Of a stretch of DNA of 53,871 nt, positions 9,164 through 19,679 are shown piece after piece. The position numbers and the translations under genes were made by a program. The DNA is from Pseudoflavonifractor phocaeensis. Its GTDB lineage: Bacteria; Bacillota; Clostridia; Oscillospirales; Oscillospiraceae. The stretch covers positions 1 to 53,871 of the forward strand of contig NZ_JACLZC010000014.1 of assembly GCF_016901735.1 (NCBI RefSeq). The letters are read 5' to 3'. Below the pieces are notes generated by a model. That model saw nothing but the letters and a program-made list of their open reading frames with translations. It was not told the origin of the DNA and did not search any database. Every line of letters starts with the position of its first letter. Within the stretch, counting starts at the first letter, position 1.

Positions 9164-12100
9164 TCACAGCTCCACCGCCTTGCCGGCCCGGAAAAACCAC
9201 AGCGCCCGCCGGGTCACTTTCCTGCCTGTAACCTCCTCCATGGCCCGGCTGTAAACCTCCATCTGCGTCCGGTACGTCTCCGCCCGGTCCGCCGCCTGCG
9301 CCGCCGGCACCCGGTCGGTCTTGAAATCCACCAGCGTGATCCCATCCGCCGTCTCAAACCAGCAGTCCACCACGCCCTGAAGCAGTACCCGCTCCTCCGG
9401 GCCGGTGTTGGGCACGTAGTCCGCCGCCGGCACCAGCACGGAAAACTTGAACTCCCGGTGGAGCTCCGCCGCGCCGCATACCTCCCGGCCCAGGGGGCTT
9501 TGGAAAAAGGCCGCGATGGCCCCCGGGTCGGCCGCCGCCCCCTGCTCCGGCGTCAGATAGGCCTGCCGTACCAGGCGGTCGATCTCCCCCCGAATCGCCT
9601 CCGGCGTATCCGTCTTGTCAAAGTCCAGATACTCCATCACCGCATGGAGGGCGGTGCCCTTCTGCGCCGGGGTGAGGCCCAGCGCCTCCTGGGCAAACCG
9701 GGGCCGGCGGGGCTCCCTCTTCCGGGCCGCCATCGGGACCGCGTCCTCGGCCGTCTCCCGGTCCAGCTCCCGGCCCTTGTTGAGCTGGGTGGCCGTCAGC
9801 TTGGAGGGGGCCGCCACGTCTCCCAGGTGGGGATAAGTCCAGCGCAGCCGGGCCTCCAGCGCCGGGTCCGCCGCCCCTTCCGCCTGCGCCTCCTCTTTCG
9901 CCGGCAGGACCGGGCGGGCGTCAAAGGCCCCGCCGCTGAGCCACCGGATCTCCCAGGCCGGACCGGGCACCAGCGGCGGCGGCGGCGCGCTCCCCCCCGC
10001 CGCATCCCGCAGCGGGAAGGCCTCCTTCCGGGTCAGCACCGGCAGCAGCACCCATTGCCCCGGCGACTGGCAGGCCGAAAGCGCCTGGGGGTCCGCCGGC
10101 CAGAGGGCGTCGGGCAGCAGCTTTGCAATGTCCTTCCCGCCGCCGGTGAGGGCCACCGACAAAATGAGCTTTTCCCGCGCCCGGGTTACCGCCACATAGA
10201 GGAGCCGCAGCTCCTCGGCCATCATCTCCCGGTCCAGCTGCCGCTCCACCGCCCGGCGGGCCAGGGTGGGATACTCCACCCGACGCTCCACGTCCAGCCG
10301 CTTGGGGCCCACCCCCAGACCGGGATGGAAAAGCATGGGCTTTTTCATGTCCTCCCGGTTGAACTGCCGGGCCAGGCCGCACAGCAGCACCACCGGAAAC
10401 TCCAGCCCCTTGGAGCGGTGGATGGACAAGATCCGCACGCCGCCCCCCGTCCGGCCGGCGGCCGGCGCCGAGATCCGTTTGCCGTCCTGCCGCAGCCGCT
10501 CCAAATAGCTCAAAAAGCCAAAGAGCCCCTTGTGCCCCGCCCCTTCAAACTGCCGGGCCAGCTCGGTGAGCAAAATGAGATTGCCCCGCCGCTCCTCGCC
10601 GTTGCTCATGGCCCCAAAGACGCCGGGCAGATTGGCCCGGTCGTAAAGATGCCACAGCAGTTCATAACAGCTCATGTCCCCCGCGCCAAAGCGCAGCTCG
10701 GCCAGCTCCGCCAGGAAGGAGGCGCAGTCCGCCTCCCCCCGTCCGGCGGCGGCGGTCAGGGCGTCATAGAAATCGCCGCCCCCGTTGCCCGCCCGGATGA
10801 GGGCCAGCCGGTCCGCCGAAAAGCCGTACACCGGGGAGCGGAGGGCCGCGATGAGGGGCACGTCCTGCCGGGGGTTGTCGATGACCTCCAGCAGCGCCAG
10901 CGCCACCCCGATCTCCACCGCCGCGAAAAAGTCGCCGCCGCCTTCCGCCTCCCAGGGGATGCCCCGCTCCCCCAGCGCCCGGGCATAGTGGTGGAGCACC
11001 GCACCCGGCGAACGGAGCAGGATCACAATGTCCCCCGTCCGCACCGGCCGCAGCCCTCCCTCCCCGTCGGAAACGGGGAAGCCGTCCTTCAGCAGCTTTT
11101 GGATGCGCCACGCCGCAAACCGGGCCTCCGACAGATCCCGGGGCGTTTTGGCCGCCTGCTCCTCCTCCGGGCGTACCTCCTGCCCCTCGTCAGGACCGGA
11201 CAGGTCCAGCGCGTCCAGCTCCACCGCGTAGCGGGGGTCCTCCGCCGCCGGATAGGACGCCCCCGGGTAGAGGGCCTGGTCGTCGGTGTAGTCCAGCTCC
11301 CCCAGCTCCTCCGACATCAGGCCGCGGAACAGGAAGTTGGCCCCCTCCAGCACCTGGGCCCGGGAGCGGAAGTTCTTCGACAGGGTCAGACGCCGGTCCT
11401 CGCCCTCCGCCGCCTCCGCCGCCGGGCGGAAGGTGCGGTACTTTTCCAGAAAAATCGTGGGGTCCGCCTGGCGGAAGCGGTAGATGGACTGCTTTACGTC
11501 GCCCACCAGAAAGAGGTTCTTCCCTTCCCGCGAAATGGCGGTGAAAATGGCGTTCTGCACCTGGTTGGTGTCCTGGTACTCGTCCACCATGATCTCGTCA
11601 TAGCGTTCCCCCACCATGGCCGCCAGCTCGGTGGGGCCGTCCTGTCCCACCAGCAGCCGCACCGCCAGATGCTCCAGGTCGGAGAAGTCCAGCACTCCCC
11701 GCCGCCGCTTTTCGGCGGTATACGCCGCCTCAAAATCGGCCTCCAGGGCAAAGAGGGCCCGCACCGCCGGGCCTACCGCCCGCATATCCTCCAAAAGGTC
11801 GGCGCTGCTGTCCAAAAACCGCTCCTCCAATTTCTCCATCCGCTTTTTGCAGCGGCTGCGCAGGTCCTTCACCTGCTCCGCCTCCGGAAGGCCCGCCGGC
11901 ACCCGCTTGCGCCCCGGCGTCAGGAAGGGAATGGGCAGCGCCGCCCTGGCCGCATCCCACCCCTGGGCGCAGGCCGACCGGAAGGCCCGCAGACCCTCCA
12001 GCGTGGCCGACAGGGTGGGCAGATAGTTGGCCGAAAAGGTGTCGTCACAGCCGCACAGCTCCAGCGCCTTGGCCATCTGTCCCATCCAGTAGCCCGCCTG

Positions 12101-12766
12101 CCGGGCCGCGTCGGCCAGCAGCAGCCGGCCCCACACCGTCTCCCCCGCCTCCTTCACGCCGGGCATGGAAAAGGCCTGGGCCTGCTGCTCCAGCCAGGCG
12201 GACGGGTCGGGGTGGCTCTGCACCCGCCGGCGGATGTCCAGCACGATCTGCACCAGGCGGCTGTCGTCCCGCCCCGCCGACATGGTATCCACCAGCTGGG
12301 TGAAGTCGTCGCCCTCCCCGATGGTCTCATACCGGCGGTCCAGCACCTCGTCCAGCACGTCCAGCATGATGAGGTCCGCCTCGTTCTCGTCCAGCAGCCG
12401 GAAATCCGGCTCAATGTCCAGCAGATGCCCCTGCTCCCGCAGCAACTGCGCGCAGAAGGCGTGGATGGTGGAGATCTGGGCCTTGTAGATCAGGGTGGCC
12501 TGCCGCCGCAGCCGCCGGTCCTCCGGATGGAGGGCCATGCGCTGCCCCAGCTCCTCCACCACCCGGGCCCGCAGCTCCGCCGCCGCCGCCTTGGTGTAGG
12601 TGATGACCAGGAACCGGTCCACGTCCAGCCCTTCCCGCTCCACCCGGTCCAAAAGCCGCTCCACCAGTACCCGGGTCTTGCCGGAGCCCGCCGCCGCCGA
12701 CACCAGCAGCCCGCCGCCCCGGTTGTCCACCACCAGCTGCTGCTGGCTCGTCAATGGAAATGGCAT
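9164..12766 (-). CDS. addA: ATP-dependent helicase/nuclease subunit A (AddA)
   Basis: With AddB forms the helicase-nuclease that resects double-strand breaks and loads RecA, the Firmicute counterpart of RecBCD. The 1200-residue protein has a UvrD-type helicase: Walker A AAAGSGKT (24-31), Walker B MVDEYQDTNQ, GDVKQSIYRFRQADP, and the late motifs HRSKGLEFPVV and YVAVTRAREKL. The C-terminal RecB-like nuclease shows GTALHAVMEYLDF and the catalytic LVDFKTDR. The ATG at 12766 has AGGAG 8 nt upstream. The addB stop is 5 nt upstream, so the genes are coupled. A full-length open frame on the opposite strand is a GC-bias artefact. Confidence 0.96.
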   Translation of the reverse strand: MPFPLTSQQQLVVDNRGGGLLVSAAAGSGKTRVLVERLLDRVEREGLDVDRFLVITYTKAAAAELRARVVEELGQRMALHPEDRRLRRQATLIYKAQISTIHAFCAQLLREQGHLLDIEPDFRLLDENEADLIMLDVLDEVLDRRYETIGEGDDFTQLVDTMSAGRDDSRLVQIVLDIRRRVQSHPDPSAWLEQQAQAFSMPGVKEAGETVWGRLLLADAARQAGYWMGQMAKALELCGCDDTFSANYLPTLSATLEGLRAFRSACAQGWDAARAALPIPFLTPGRKRVPAGLPEAEQVKDLRSRCKKRMEKLEERFLDSSADLLEDMRAVGPAVRALFALEADFEAAYTAEKRRRGVLDFSDLEHLAVRLLVGQDGPTELAAMVGERYDEIMVDEYQDTNQVQNAIFTAISREGKNLFLVGDVKQSIYRFRQADPTIFLEKYRTFRPAAEAAEGEDRRLTLSKNFRSRAQVLEGANFLFRGLMSEELGELDYTDDQALYPGASYPAAEDPRYAVELDALDLSGPDEGQEVRPEEEQAAKTPRDLSEARFAAWRIQKLLKDGFPVSDGEGGLRPVRTGDIVILLRSPGAVLHHYARALGERGIPWEAEGGGDFFAAVEIGVALALLEVIDNPRQDVPLIAALRSPVYGFSADRLALIRAGNGGGDFYDALTAAAGRGEADCASFLAELAELRFGAGDMSCYELLWHLYDRANLPGVFGAMSNGEERRGNLILLTELARQFEGAGHKGLFGFLSYLERLRQDGKRISAPAAGRTGGGVRILSIHRSKGLEFPVVLLCGLARQFNREDMKKPMLFHPGLGVGPKRLDVERRVEYPTLARRAVERQLDREMMAEELRLLYVAVTRAREKLILSVALTGGGKDIAKLLPDALWPADPQALSACQSPGQWVLLPVLTRKEAFPLRDAAGGSAPPPPLVPGPAWEIRWLSGGAFDARPVLPAKEEAQAEGAADPALEARLRWTYPHLGDVAAPSKLTATQLNKGRELDRETAEDAVPMAARKREPRRPRFAQEALGLTPAQKGTALHAVMEYLDFDKTDTPEAIRGEIDRLVRQAYLTPEQGAAADPGAIAAFFQSPLGREVCGAAELHREFKFSVLVPAADYVPNTGPEERVLLQGVVDCWFETADGITLVDFKTDRVPAAQAADRAETYRTQMEVYSRAMEEVTGRKVTRRALWFFRAGKAVEL

Positions 12767-12771
12767 GGTTT

Positions 12772-15700
12772 TTACTCCTCCTTCTTCCGGTCCAGACCCT
12801 GCCAGAACGCCTCGCCCCGCACCGTGGGCAGATAGCGGCGGCGGTCAGTCCCCCGCCCCTCCTCAAACTGACAGGCGGCGGCATAGCGGCAGTAGAGACA
12901 GGCGTTCTTCTCCGCCCCCCGCCAGTACGGGTCGGCGTTGATGTTGCCCGCCGCCAGCTCCTGGCCGATGCTGTGCAGAATGCCGGCAATGTGCTTTTCC
13001 AGCCTGCCGAACCGCTCGGCGCTCACCAGGGCGTCGCCGCTGATGGTCCCCGTTTTGGACGACACCCGCACCGGCAAAAAGCGGATGCCCTCCGGCCCCG
13101 GGTGCTCCATGGCCGTGAGGACCTCCGGCTCGTCCAGAATGAGACCGCTGCGCTTGAGGGCCTGGTCCATGGCCCGGCGGCGCTCCCGCTCCCCCATGGC
13201 GCGGCTCCCCGCCACCACCGCGTCCCGGGCCGGAAAATATAGCACACCCGCCGGTACGATGGTCTCCGCCCCAAAGCGCTCCTTTCCCGCCTCCTTGAGG
13301 GTAAAGAGGTAGAGCAGCATCTGAAGCCCCAGGCCGTTCCATACGTCGGTCAGATCAAAGGATTTGCGGCCCGTCTTATAGTCCACCACCCGGAGATAGA
13401 GCCGGCCCTTGTCCGCCCAGCCGTCCACCCGGTCCACAAAGCCGGACACGCTCACCGTGACCCCGTCCACCTCCAGCTCCACCGGAGGCAGGTCCTTCCC
13501 CCGGCCAAAGCCCAGCTCAAAGGCCACCGGCTGGAAGTCCGACCGGTTCAGCTCCTCCACCGCGTTCTCCACCACCGCGTACACCGCCCTTAAAAGCCGC
13601 CGGAACAGATACCGGAACCGGGCGCTCTCCCCCTCCAGGCCCCCCAGCTCCTCTTTGACGTAGCGCTCCACCGCCTGGCGGGTCAGCTCCCGCAGGGCGG
13701 TCAGGTCCTCCCCCTGGGCGGGCACCGGCCGGGCGCCCTTTTCGGTGAGCGCGCCCAGCACATGCTCCAGCACATAGTGGACAAAGGTGCCGTACTCGGG
13801 GGCGTGGAAGCCCGCGCTCTCCCGGGGCCTCGCCCGGAGTCCGTACTCCATGAAATAGGAAAAATGACAGGAGCGGTATTTGTCCATCCGGGAGGCCGAC
13901 ATGGGTACCCGGCGGCCGTACAGCGCCGCCACCGCCGCCCGGGAGAGCTTCCCCCGCTCCAGCCTGGAGGCCCGCTCCATACGCTCCACCAGCGCCGCCC
14001 AGTCCGGCAGCGCCGCCAGCGCCCTGGCCGCCGCCGGATACTGCCCCGCCTGCTCCAGCGCCGGGCGGGGGGCGCTCAGCCGGAAGGCCCCGTCCAGGCT
14101 GTCCTCCCGCACCACCGGTAAGGTGGGGAAGAGGCTCCGCAGCCGCCCCACCAGAAAGGCCGGGCGGCGCTCCCCGCCGTCGGGCCCCGCCGCCGGCCAG
14201 CTCACCGTACACCGCTCCCGGGGCAGGGACAGGGTCTCATATACGGTGGTCATCTCGCGGCCCAGCTTGTCCCCCAGACCGGGGGCCACCTCCAGGCCAA
14301 AGGAGGCCAGCAGGCTGCGGTCGTCGTCGGTGAGCAGCCCCGGAGAGGGGGACGCCTGGGGAATGTGGTCGTCGTCCGCCCCCAGCAAAAAGAGCGCCTT
14401 GCAGTGCTGATGGGCCATGCGGGGCATCTCCCCCGCGTTCACCCGGTCCAGCGACACCGGAATGGAGCCCACGTCATACTGGGAGAGGACCAGCGTAAAG
14501 AGCCGGGCAAACTCCTCCCCCTCCATGGGCGCATCCCCCAGGGTCTGGGCGCACTGCTCCAGGGCCGTACACAGGATGTCCCAAAGCTGCCGGTATTCCT
14601 CCGCCAGCCCCTCCTGGCCCCGGGCCCGCAGGGCCTCCTCCCGCTCCTCCAGACGGCGGGGCAGGCCGATTTCCTCCAAAAACCGGTAGAGCGCCATGGC
14701 CCGGCCTTTTCCTGTCTCCTCCTCCGGATGGCGCAGGCCCTCCAGCGGCGTGGTCACCTTTACCCGCAGCCCGTTGAGCCGCTCCACCAGCGCCTTGTTT
14801 TCCTCGCTCCAGGGCAGGCCGTAGCCCTCGGGGTGCATGGTCCACCCCTTCTTCCCCGTCCACTGACTCCCCCGGATCTTCCACTTGAGGACATAGTTTT
14901 CCAACAGATCCCGCTCTTCGTCGCTCAGGTCGGTGAGCCCGGTTTTCAAATAGCGAAAGACGTCCTCATACCGGTACTCTCCCGCCACCGTGTCCAGCGC
15001 CGCCGTGATGAGGGCCAGCACCGGCTTTTGCAGCACGTCGCTCATCCGCCCCAAAAACACCGGCACCCCGTAGCGGCGGAACACCGTCTCCACCAGAGGG
15101 CCGTAGGTCTCCATGGTGCGGCTGGTCACCGTGATGTCCCGGAACCGGAAGCCCTCCTCCCGGACCAGACGTAAAATCTCCGACGCCGTCCACTCCACCT
15201 CGCTGTACGGACTGGCCGCCTGGAAGAGGCACAGCCCCGCCCAGTCCTGGGACGCGCCGCCCCGGCCGCTGAACAGAGACTGCTCCACCCGGTCCAGCGC
15301 CGCCGTCCGGCCCCCGGCTCTCCCGGTCCACGGGGTGACCTTGACCGGCACCCGGCGGTCCGACGCCAGGCGCAGCAGCTGCCGGGCGGTGCGTCGCGCC
15401 GTGTCAAAATGCTCCTCCCCCCGCTCCAGGCTGTCGCAGGTCAAAGCCGCCGTCACCGAATGGGCCTGGCCCAGCAGCACCGACAGAACCTCCCGCTCCT
15501 GGGGCGTAAAGTCGGTAAAACAATCCAGATAAATGTCCTTCCCCGCCGCCCACTTGTGCTCCCGCAGCGCCTGGGCCAGACGGGTCAGCTTGTCTCTGGG
15601 GTCCGCGCCCTGCCGGGCGGTCAGCGCCTGGTAAGCGCCGTACAAAAGAGAGATGTCCCGCAGCTTGTCCCCCTCGCCGCCGCCGGTCTCCGTGCCCGCG

Positions 15701-16107
15701 TCCCACAGCTGCTCCGGGGTGATGCGGCAGCTCTTCAGCTCGTCCACCGTGGAGATGAGCCCCGTGAGAAAGGACGGCTTGCGGGACGGACGGCGGTAGA
15801 CCGTCAGCTGGTCCGACACCCCCTTCAGCGCCCGGTACATGAGCAGCACCCGTCCGCCGGCATCCAGCGTGGCCGCCGCGCCGCCGCCGCAGGACGAAAA
15901 GACCCGGCTGGCCAGGCGGCTGAAGGACAGCACCTCCGCCCACCGGCACACCCGGTTCCCGCCCCGCTCGCACAGCTGCCGCTCCGCATTGTGAGAATGC
16001 TGCTCCGGAACAATGAGGATCTGCGGACGCTCCGGCGTGCCGGCAATCCGCCGGAACACCTCCTCCGTCTTCCCGGTCCCCGACCGGCCCAGCAACAGCT
16101 CCAGCAT
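12772..16107 (-). CDS. addB: ATP-dependent helicase/nuclease subunit B (AddB)
   Basis: The 1111-residue partner of AddA; it recognises Chi-like sites and contributes the second nuclease. An intact Walker A motif GRSGTGKT is at residues 7-14. The C-terminal nuclease contains VVDYKTGRKSF. Iron-sulfur cluster cysteines are visible: one in YRSCHFSYFMEYG before the nuclease, and three in CLYCRYAAAC near the end (C-x2-C-x5-C), as in the Bacillus enzyme. The start has AGGAGGAGG 6 nt upstream. It lies 20 nt after a small coiled-coil gene and immediately before addA. Confidence 0.95.
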   Translation of the reverse strand: MLELLLGRSGTGKTEEVFRRIAGTPERPQILIVPEQHSHNAERQLCERGGNRVCRWAEVLSFSRLASRVFSSCGGGAAATLDAGGRVLLMYRALKGVSDQLTVYRRPSRKPSFLTGLISTVDELKSCRITPEQLWDAGTETGGGEGDKLRDISLLYGAYQALTARQGADPRDKLTRLAQALREHKWAAGKDIYLDCFTDFTPQEREVLSVLLGQAHSVTAALTCDSLERGEEHFDTARRTARQLLRLASDRRVPVKVTPWTGRAGGRTAALDRVEQSLFSGRGGASQDWAGLCLFQAASPYSEVEWTASEILRLVREEGFRFRDITVTSRTMETYGPLVETVFRRYGVPVFLGRMSDVLQKPVLALITAALDTVAGEYRYEDVFRYLKTGLTDLSDEERDLLENYVLKWKIRGSQWTGKKGWTMHPEGYGLPWSEENKALVERLNGLRVKVTTPLEGLRHPEEETGKGRAMALYRFLEEIGLPRRLEEREEALRARGQEGLAEEYRQLWDILCTALEQCAQTLGDAPMEGEEFARLFTLVLSQYDVGSIPVSLDRVNAGEMPRMAHQHCKALFLLGADDDHIPQASPSPGLLTDDDRSLLASFGLEVAPGLGDKLGREMTTVYETLSLPRERCTVSWPAAGPDGGERRPAFLVGRLRSLFPTLPVVREDSLDGAFRLSAPRPALEQAGQYPAAARALAALPDWAALVERMERASRLERGKLSRAAVAALYGRRVPMSASRMDKYRSCHFSYFMEYGLRARPRESAGFHAPEYGTFVHYVLEHVLGALTEKGARPVPAQGEDLTALRELTRQAVERYVKEELGGLEGESARFRYLFRRLLRAVYAVVENAVEELNRSDFQPVAFELGFGRGKDLPPVELEVDGVTVSVSGFVDRVDGWADKGRLYLRVVDYKTGRKSFDLTDVWNGLGLQMLLYLFTLKEAGKERFGAETIVPAGVLYFPARDAVVAGSRAMGERERRRAMDQALKRSGLILDEPEVLTAMEHPGPEGIRFLPVRVSSKTGTISGDALVSAERFGRLEKHIAGILHSIGQELAAGNINADPYWRGAEKNACLYCRYAAACQFEEGRGTDRRRYLPTVRGEAFWQGLDRKKEE

Positions 16108-16127
16108 GACGCCTCCTCCTTTCCCTC

Positions 16128-16382
16128 TTATCCGATCCCCTGAAATTCAAAGGCCAGCAGGATCTGCTGATTCACCAGCTTCTTGCCCAAAAGCTCCCGG
16201 AATTGGGCGCTCTTCTGCCTGCCCTGCCCCTTCAAAGCCTCCAGACGGTCGGAAAGCTCCTTCTGCTGGTCCAAAATGGAAAAATAGGCGTTTTCAAACT
16301 GGGCCAGGCGGGCAATGGCCACCTCCTGACTGGCTCCGTCCAGCGTCCAGCCCCGCGCTGTCTCTCGGGTATATCGCTCCAT
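16128..16382 (-). CDS. Small predicted coiled-coil protein upstream of addB
   Basis: Unrecognised 84-residue protein, MERYTRETARG at the start, rich in charged and glutamine residues. A heptad-like stretch (FENAYFSILDQQKELSDRLE) suggests a short coiled coil. I chose the ATG at 16382 because GGGAGG is 8 nt upstream; a start 12 codons earlier (16418) lacks a good site. It is the first gene of the addBA transcription unit, 20 nt before addB, and follows the guaB terminator. Function unknown. Confidence 0.7.
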   Translation of the reverse strand: MERYTRETARGWTLDGASQEVAIARLAQFENAYFSILDQQKELSDRLEALKGQGRQKSAQFRELLGKKLVNQQILLAFEFQGIG

Positions 16383-16438
16383 CTCTTCTTCCTCCCGGAT
16401 TTGATGATCGTTTTTCATTTTACCATATCAACGGTCCG

Positions 16439-16473
16439 AAAAAAAGCCCCGGAACGACCAGGCGTTCCGGGGC
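16439..16473 (-). terminator. Intrinsic terminator of guaB
   Basis: Minus-strand 11-bp stem GCCCCGGAACG/CGTTCCGGGGC (16463-16473 with 16446-16456), followed by seven T, 22 nt after the guaB stop. Confidence 0.9.
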
Positions 16474-16494
16474 GCAGCATCCCTTCGGATGGGA

Positions 16495-18056
<1,562 letters not shown>

Positions 18057-18073
18057 GGGGGCGGCAGACTCCC

Positions 18074-18862
18074 TTAAAAGAGCTTCTCCCAGGGACGCTC
18101 CGGCAGGCCCTCGGGCAGGTCGGACAGGCTCAGCGAGGCGTCGAACCGGTTGTGCCCCTCCTGATCCGCGCCGCGGGCGTACCACACCCCGCCCTCGCTG
18201 GGCGCAATGTACAGATCCAGGGTCTCCCCCGCCTGGCACTCGGCCAGGAAATCCACCTGGAAGGAGGAGACAAACTTACCCTGACCCAGCTGCTCCAGAC
18301 CGATGGCGTCGCAGGCAAAGTCGGCGTACCGGGTGTTGTTGACATGGTGGTTCATATCGGTATCGCTGTACCGCATCTTCCGGGGGCCGGCCAGCTCCAT
18401 CTCCTTGGGCAGGCGCACCCGGGGCAGGGGGCGCTGCTGCCGCTCGGCCTCGGTGGCCACGCTGGCCGCCGCGGCAAACTCCGGGAAGGAGGACAGGCGC
18501 AGCAGCTTGTGCTCCACGATGTCGGCCAGCACCCAGGTGGACACCGCCTCGCCCACCTGCACCCCGTCGATATACAGCGCGAAGTCGCGGTGCATGGACG
18601 CGCCCTTGCCGAAGCGATACCAGGTGGTGATGGTCACTTCCTCCCCGCCCAGCAGGGGGCGGTCCAGACGGTACCAGATGCGGGCCAGCATCCAGAAGGC
18701 GTGGTGCCGCTCGATCATCTCCTCCCGGCTCACGTTGAGGGTGAGGGAGGAGCGGGTGGCCGCCTCCTGCAAAAAGCCCAACAGCGCCGAGGGACGGCAC
18801 TGCTGGAACAGGTCGATGCTTCTGGAGTCTACGAGATAAGTATAGCTGAAATCATTGCTCAT
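18074..18862 (-). CDS. Acyl-ACP thioesterase (FatA/FatB type)
   Basis: Releases fatty acids from acyl carrier protein. The 262-residue double hot-dog protein contains the family block DMNHHVNNTRYADF in the second domain (catalytic asparagine/histidine region), and SREEMIERHHAFWMLARIWY and RFGKGASMHRDF in the first. Bacterial homologues are common in clostridia and lactobacilli. The ATG has GAGAGGAAGG upstream. It lies 26 nt after the zinc-ribbon gene and is probably co-transcribed with it. Chain-length preference cannot be deduced. Confidence 0.9.
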   Translation of the reverse strand: MSNDFSYTYLVDSRSIDLFQQCRPSALLGFLQEAATRSSLTLNVSREEMIERHHAFWMLARIWYRLDRPLLGGEEVTITTWYRFGKGASMHRDFALYIDGVQVGEAVSTWVLADIVEHKLLRLSSFPEFAAAASVATEAERQQRPLPRVRLPKEMELAGPRKMRYSDTDMNHHVNNTRYADFACDAIGLEQLGQGKFVSSFQVDFLAECQAGETLDLYIAPSEGGVWYARGADQEGHNRFDASLSLSDLPEGLPERPWEKLF

Positions 18863-18888
18863 GACGGAGACCTTCCTCTCGCCGGATC

Positions 18889-19491
18889 TCAGCCCTTGGG
18901 CTTGATCCGGATGGTATTTTTGCAGCAGATGTCTGCGATATCGCTTTGGGTGGCCGCCGGGATGCGCATGGCGCCCCCGCAGTCGGCACAGATGAGGTCA
19001 ATGGAGCTGTAATTCACCTGCAATTTCCAGCGCTTGGAGCCGCAGGCACAGGAGACGCCGCCCCGCTGGGCAATGTCCCGCAGTTCGCCCAATACCTCCT
19101 GCATGACCACCGGGTCGAGGAACTGGCCCGCTTCTCCCTGCTCCTCCAGCTTGTCCACCGCCTCTTCCAGACGGCGTACCGCAGGAAACACCGCGTCCTC
19201 GTCGCCCACATAGCAGCAGTCCAGCCCCGTTGTCTTGCAGGAAAAGGCCAGCGCGCGCCGGTGGAAAAAATCGTTGCTGGCACAGCTCACCGTGTGGCTG
19301 TGACCGCAGGCCACGCAGGGCACCTCCAGGCGCATATGGTCCCCCAGCATCTCCACCCGCAGGGCGGATTGGCCGCAGGGGCAGGGCAGCACGCTGGGCG
19401 CGGCGGCCAGCTGAAAAATGGTCCGCTCCACGATGACGCTCTGCCGGCAGGATGGGCAGATATAGGCTATGGTCCGTTTCTTTTCCGCCAT
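18889..19491 (-). CDS. Zinc-ribbon protein of unknown function
   Basis: A 200-residue, cysteine-rich protein. Paired cysteines appear as YICPSCRQ near the N terminus, PCPCGQ, VPCVACGHSH, SCACGSKRW and LICADCGG, consistent with three or more zinc ribbons. It resembles CpXC-type zinc-binding proteins of clostridia, but I do not assign it to a family with certainty. I chose the ATG at 19491 for the GGAGG 5 nt upstream; the longer frame has no ribosome-binding site. It is first in a two-gene unit with the acyl-ACP thioesterase. The function of the pairing is unclear. Confidence 0.75.
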   Translation of the reverse strand: MAEKKRTIAYICPSCRQSVIVERTIFQLAAAPSVLPCPCGQSALRVEMLGDHMRLEVPCVACGHSHTVSCASNDFFHRRALAFSCKTTGLDCCYVGDEDAVFPAVRRLEEAVDKLEEQGEAGQFLDPVVMQEVLGELRDIAQRGGVSCACGSKRWKLQVNYSSIDLICADCGGAMRIPAATQSDIADICCKNTIRIKPKG

Positions 19492-19557
19492 ATTGACCTC
19501 CAAAGCACAGAGAGCCTGGCAAAAATCCTTCCAACCGGCCCCCTGAGTTCTGACTCC

Positions 19558-19586
19558 ATTATACCCCATGCTTCCATCCTTGACCA
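19558..19586 (-). promoter_or_regulatory. Probable promoter of the zinc-ribbon/thioesterase unit
   Basis: TGGTCA (19581-19586), 17-bp spacer, perfect TATAAT (19558-19563). The -35 matches consensus at four of six positions. Confidence 0.55.
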
Positions 19587-19679
19587 GTCATGCCGCCGAC
19601 AAAATCCAGGGGCATATTTCCCGCTCTTTTTGTTCAAACTAGGGGTGTTACCCTTCCGTTGCGAGGTGAACCACCCGTT

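Noticed and set aside
9149..12835. A 1228-codon open frame on the plus strand opposite addA, and similar long antisense frames opposite dnaG and guaB
   Set aside because: They mirror well-supported genes, have proline/arginine/histidine-rich compositions with no recognisable motif, and lack ribosome-binding sites. In GC-rich DNA, stop codons are rare on the antisense strand.
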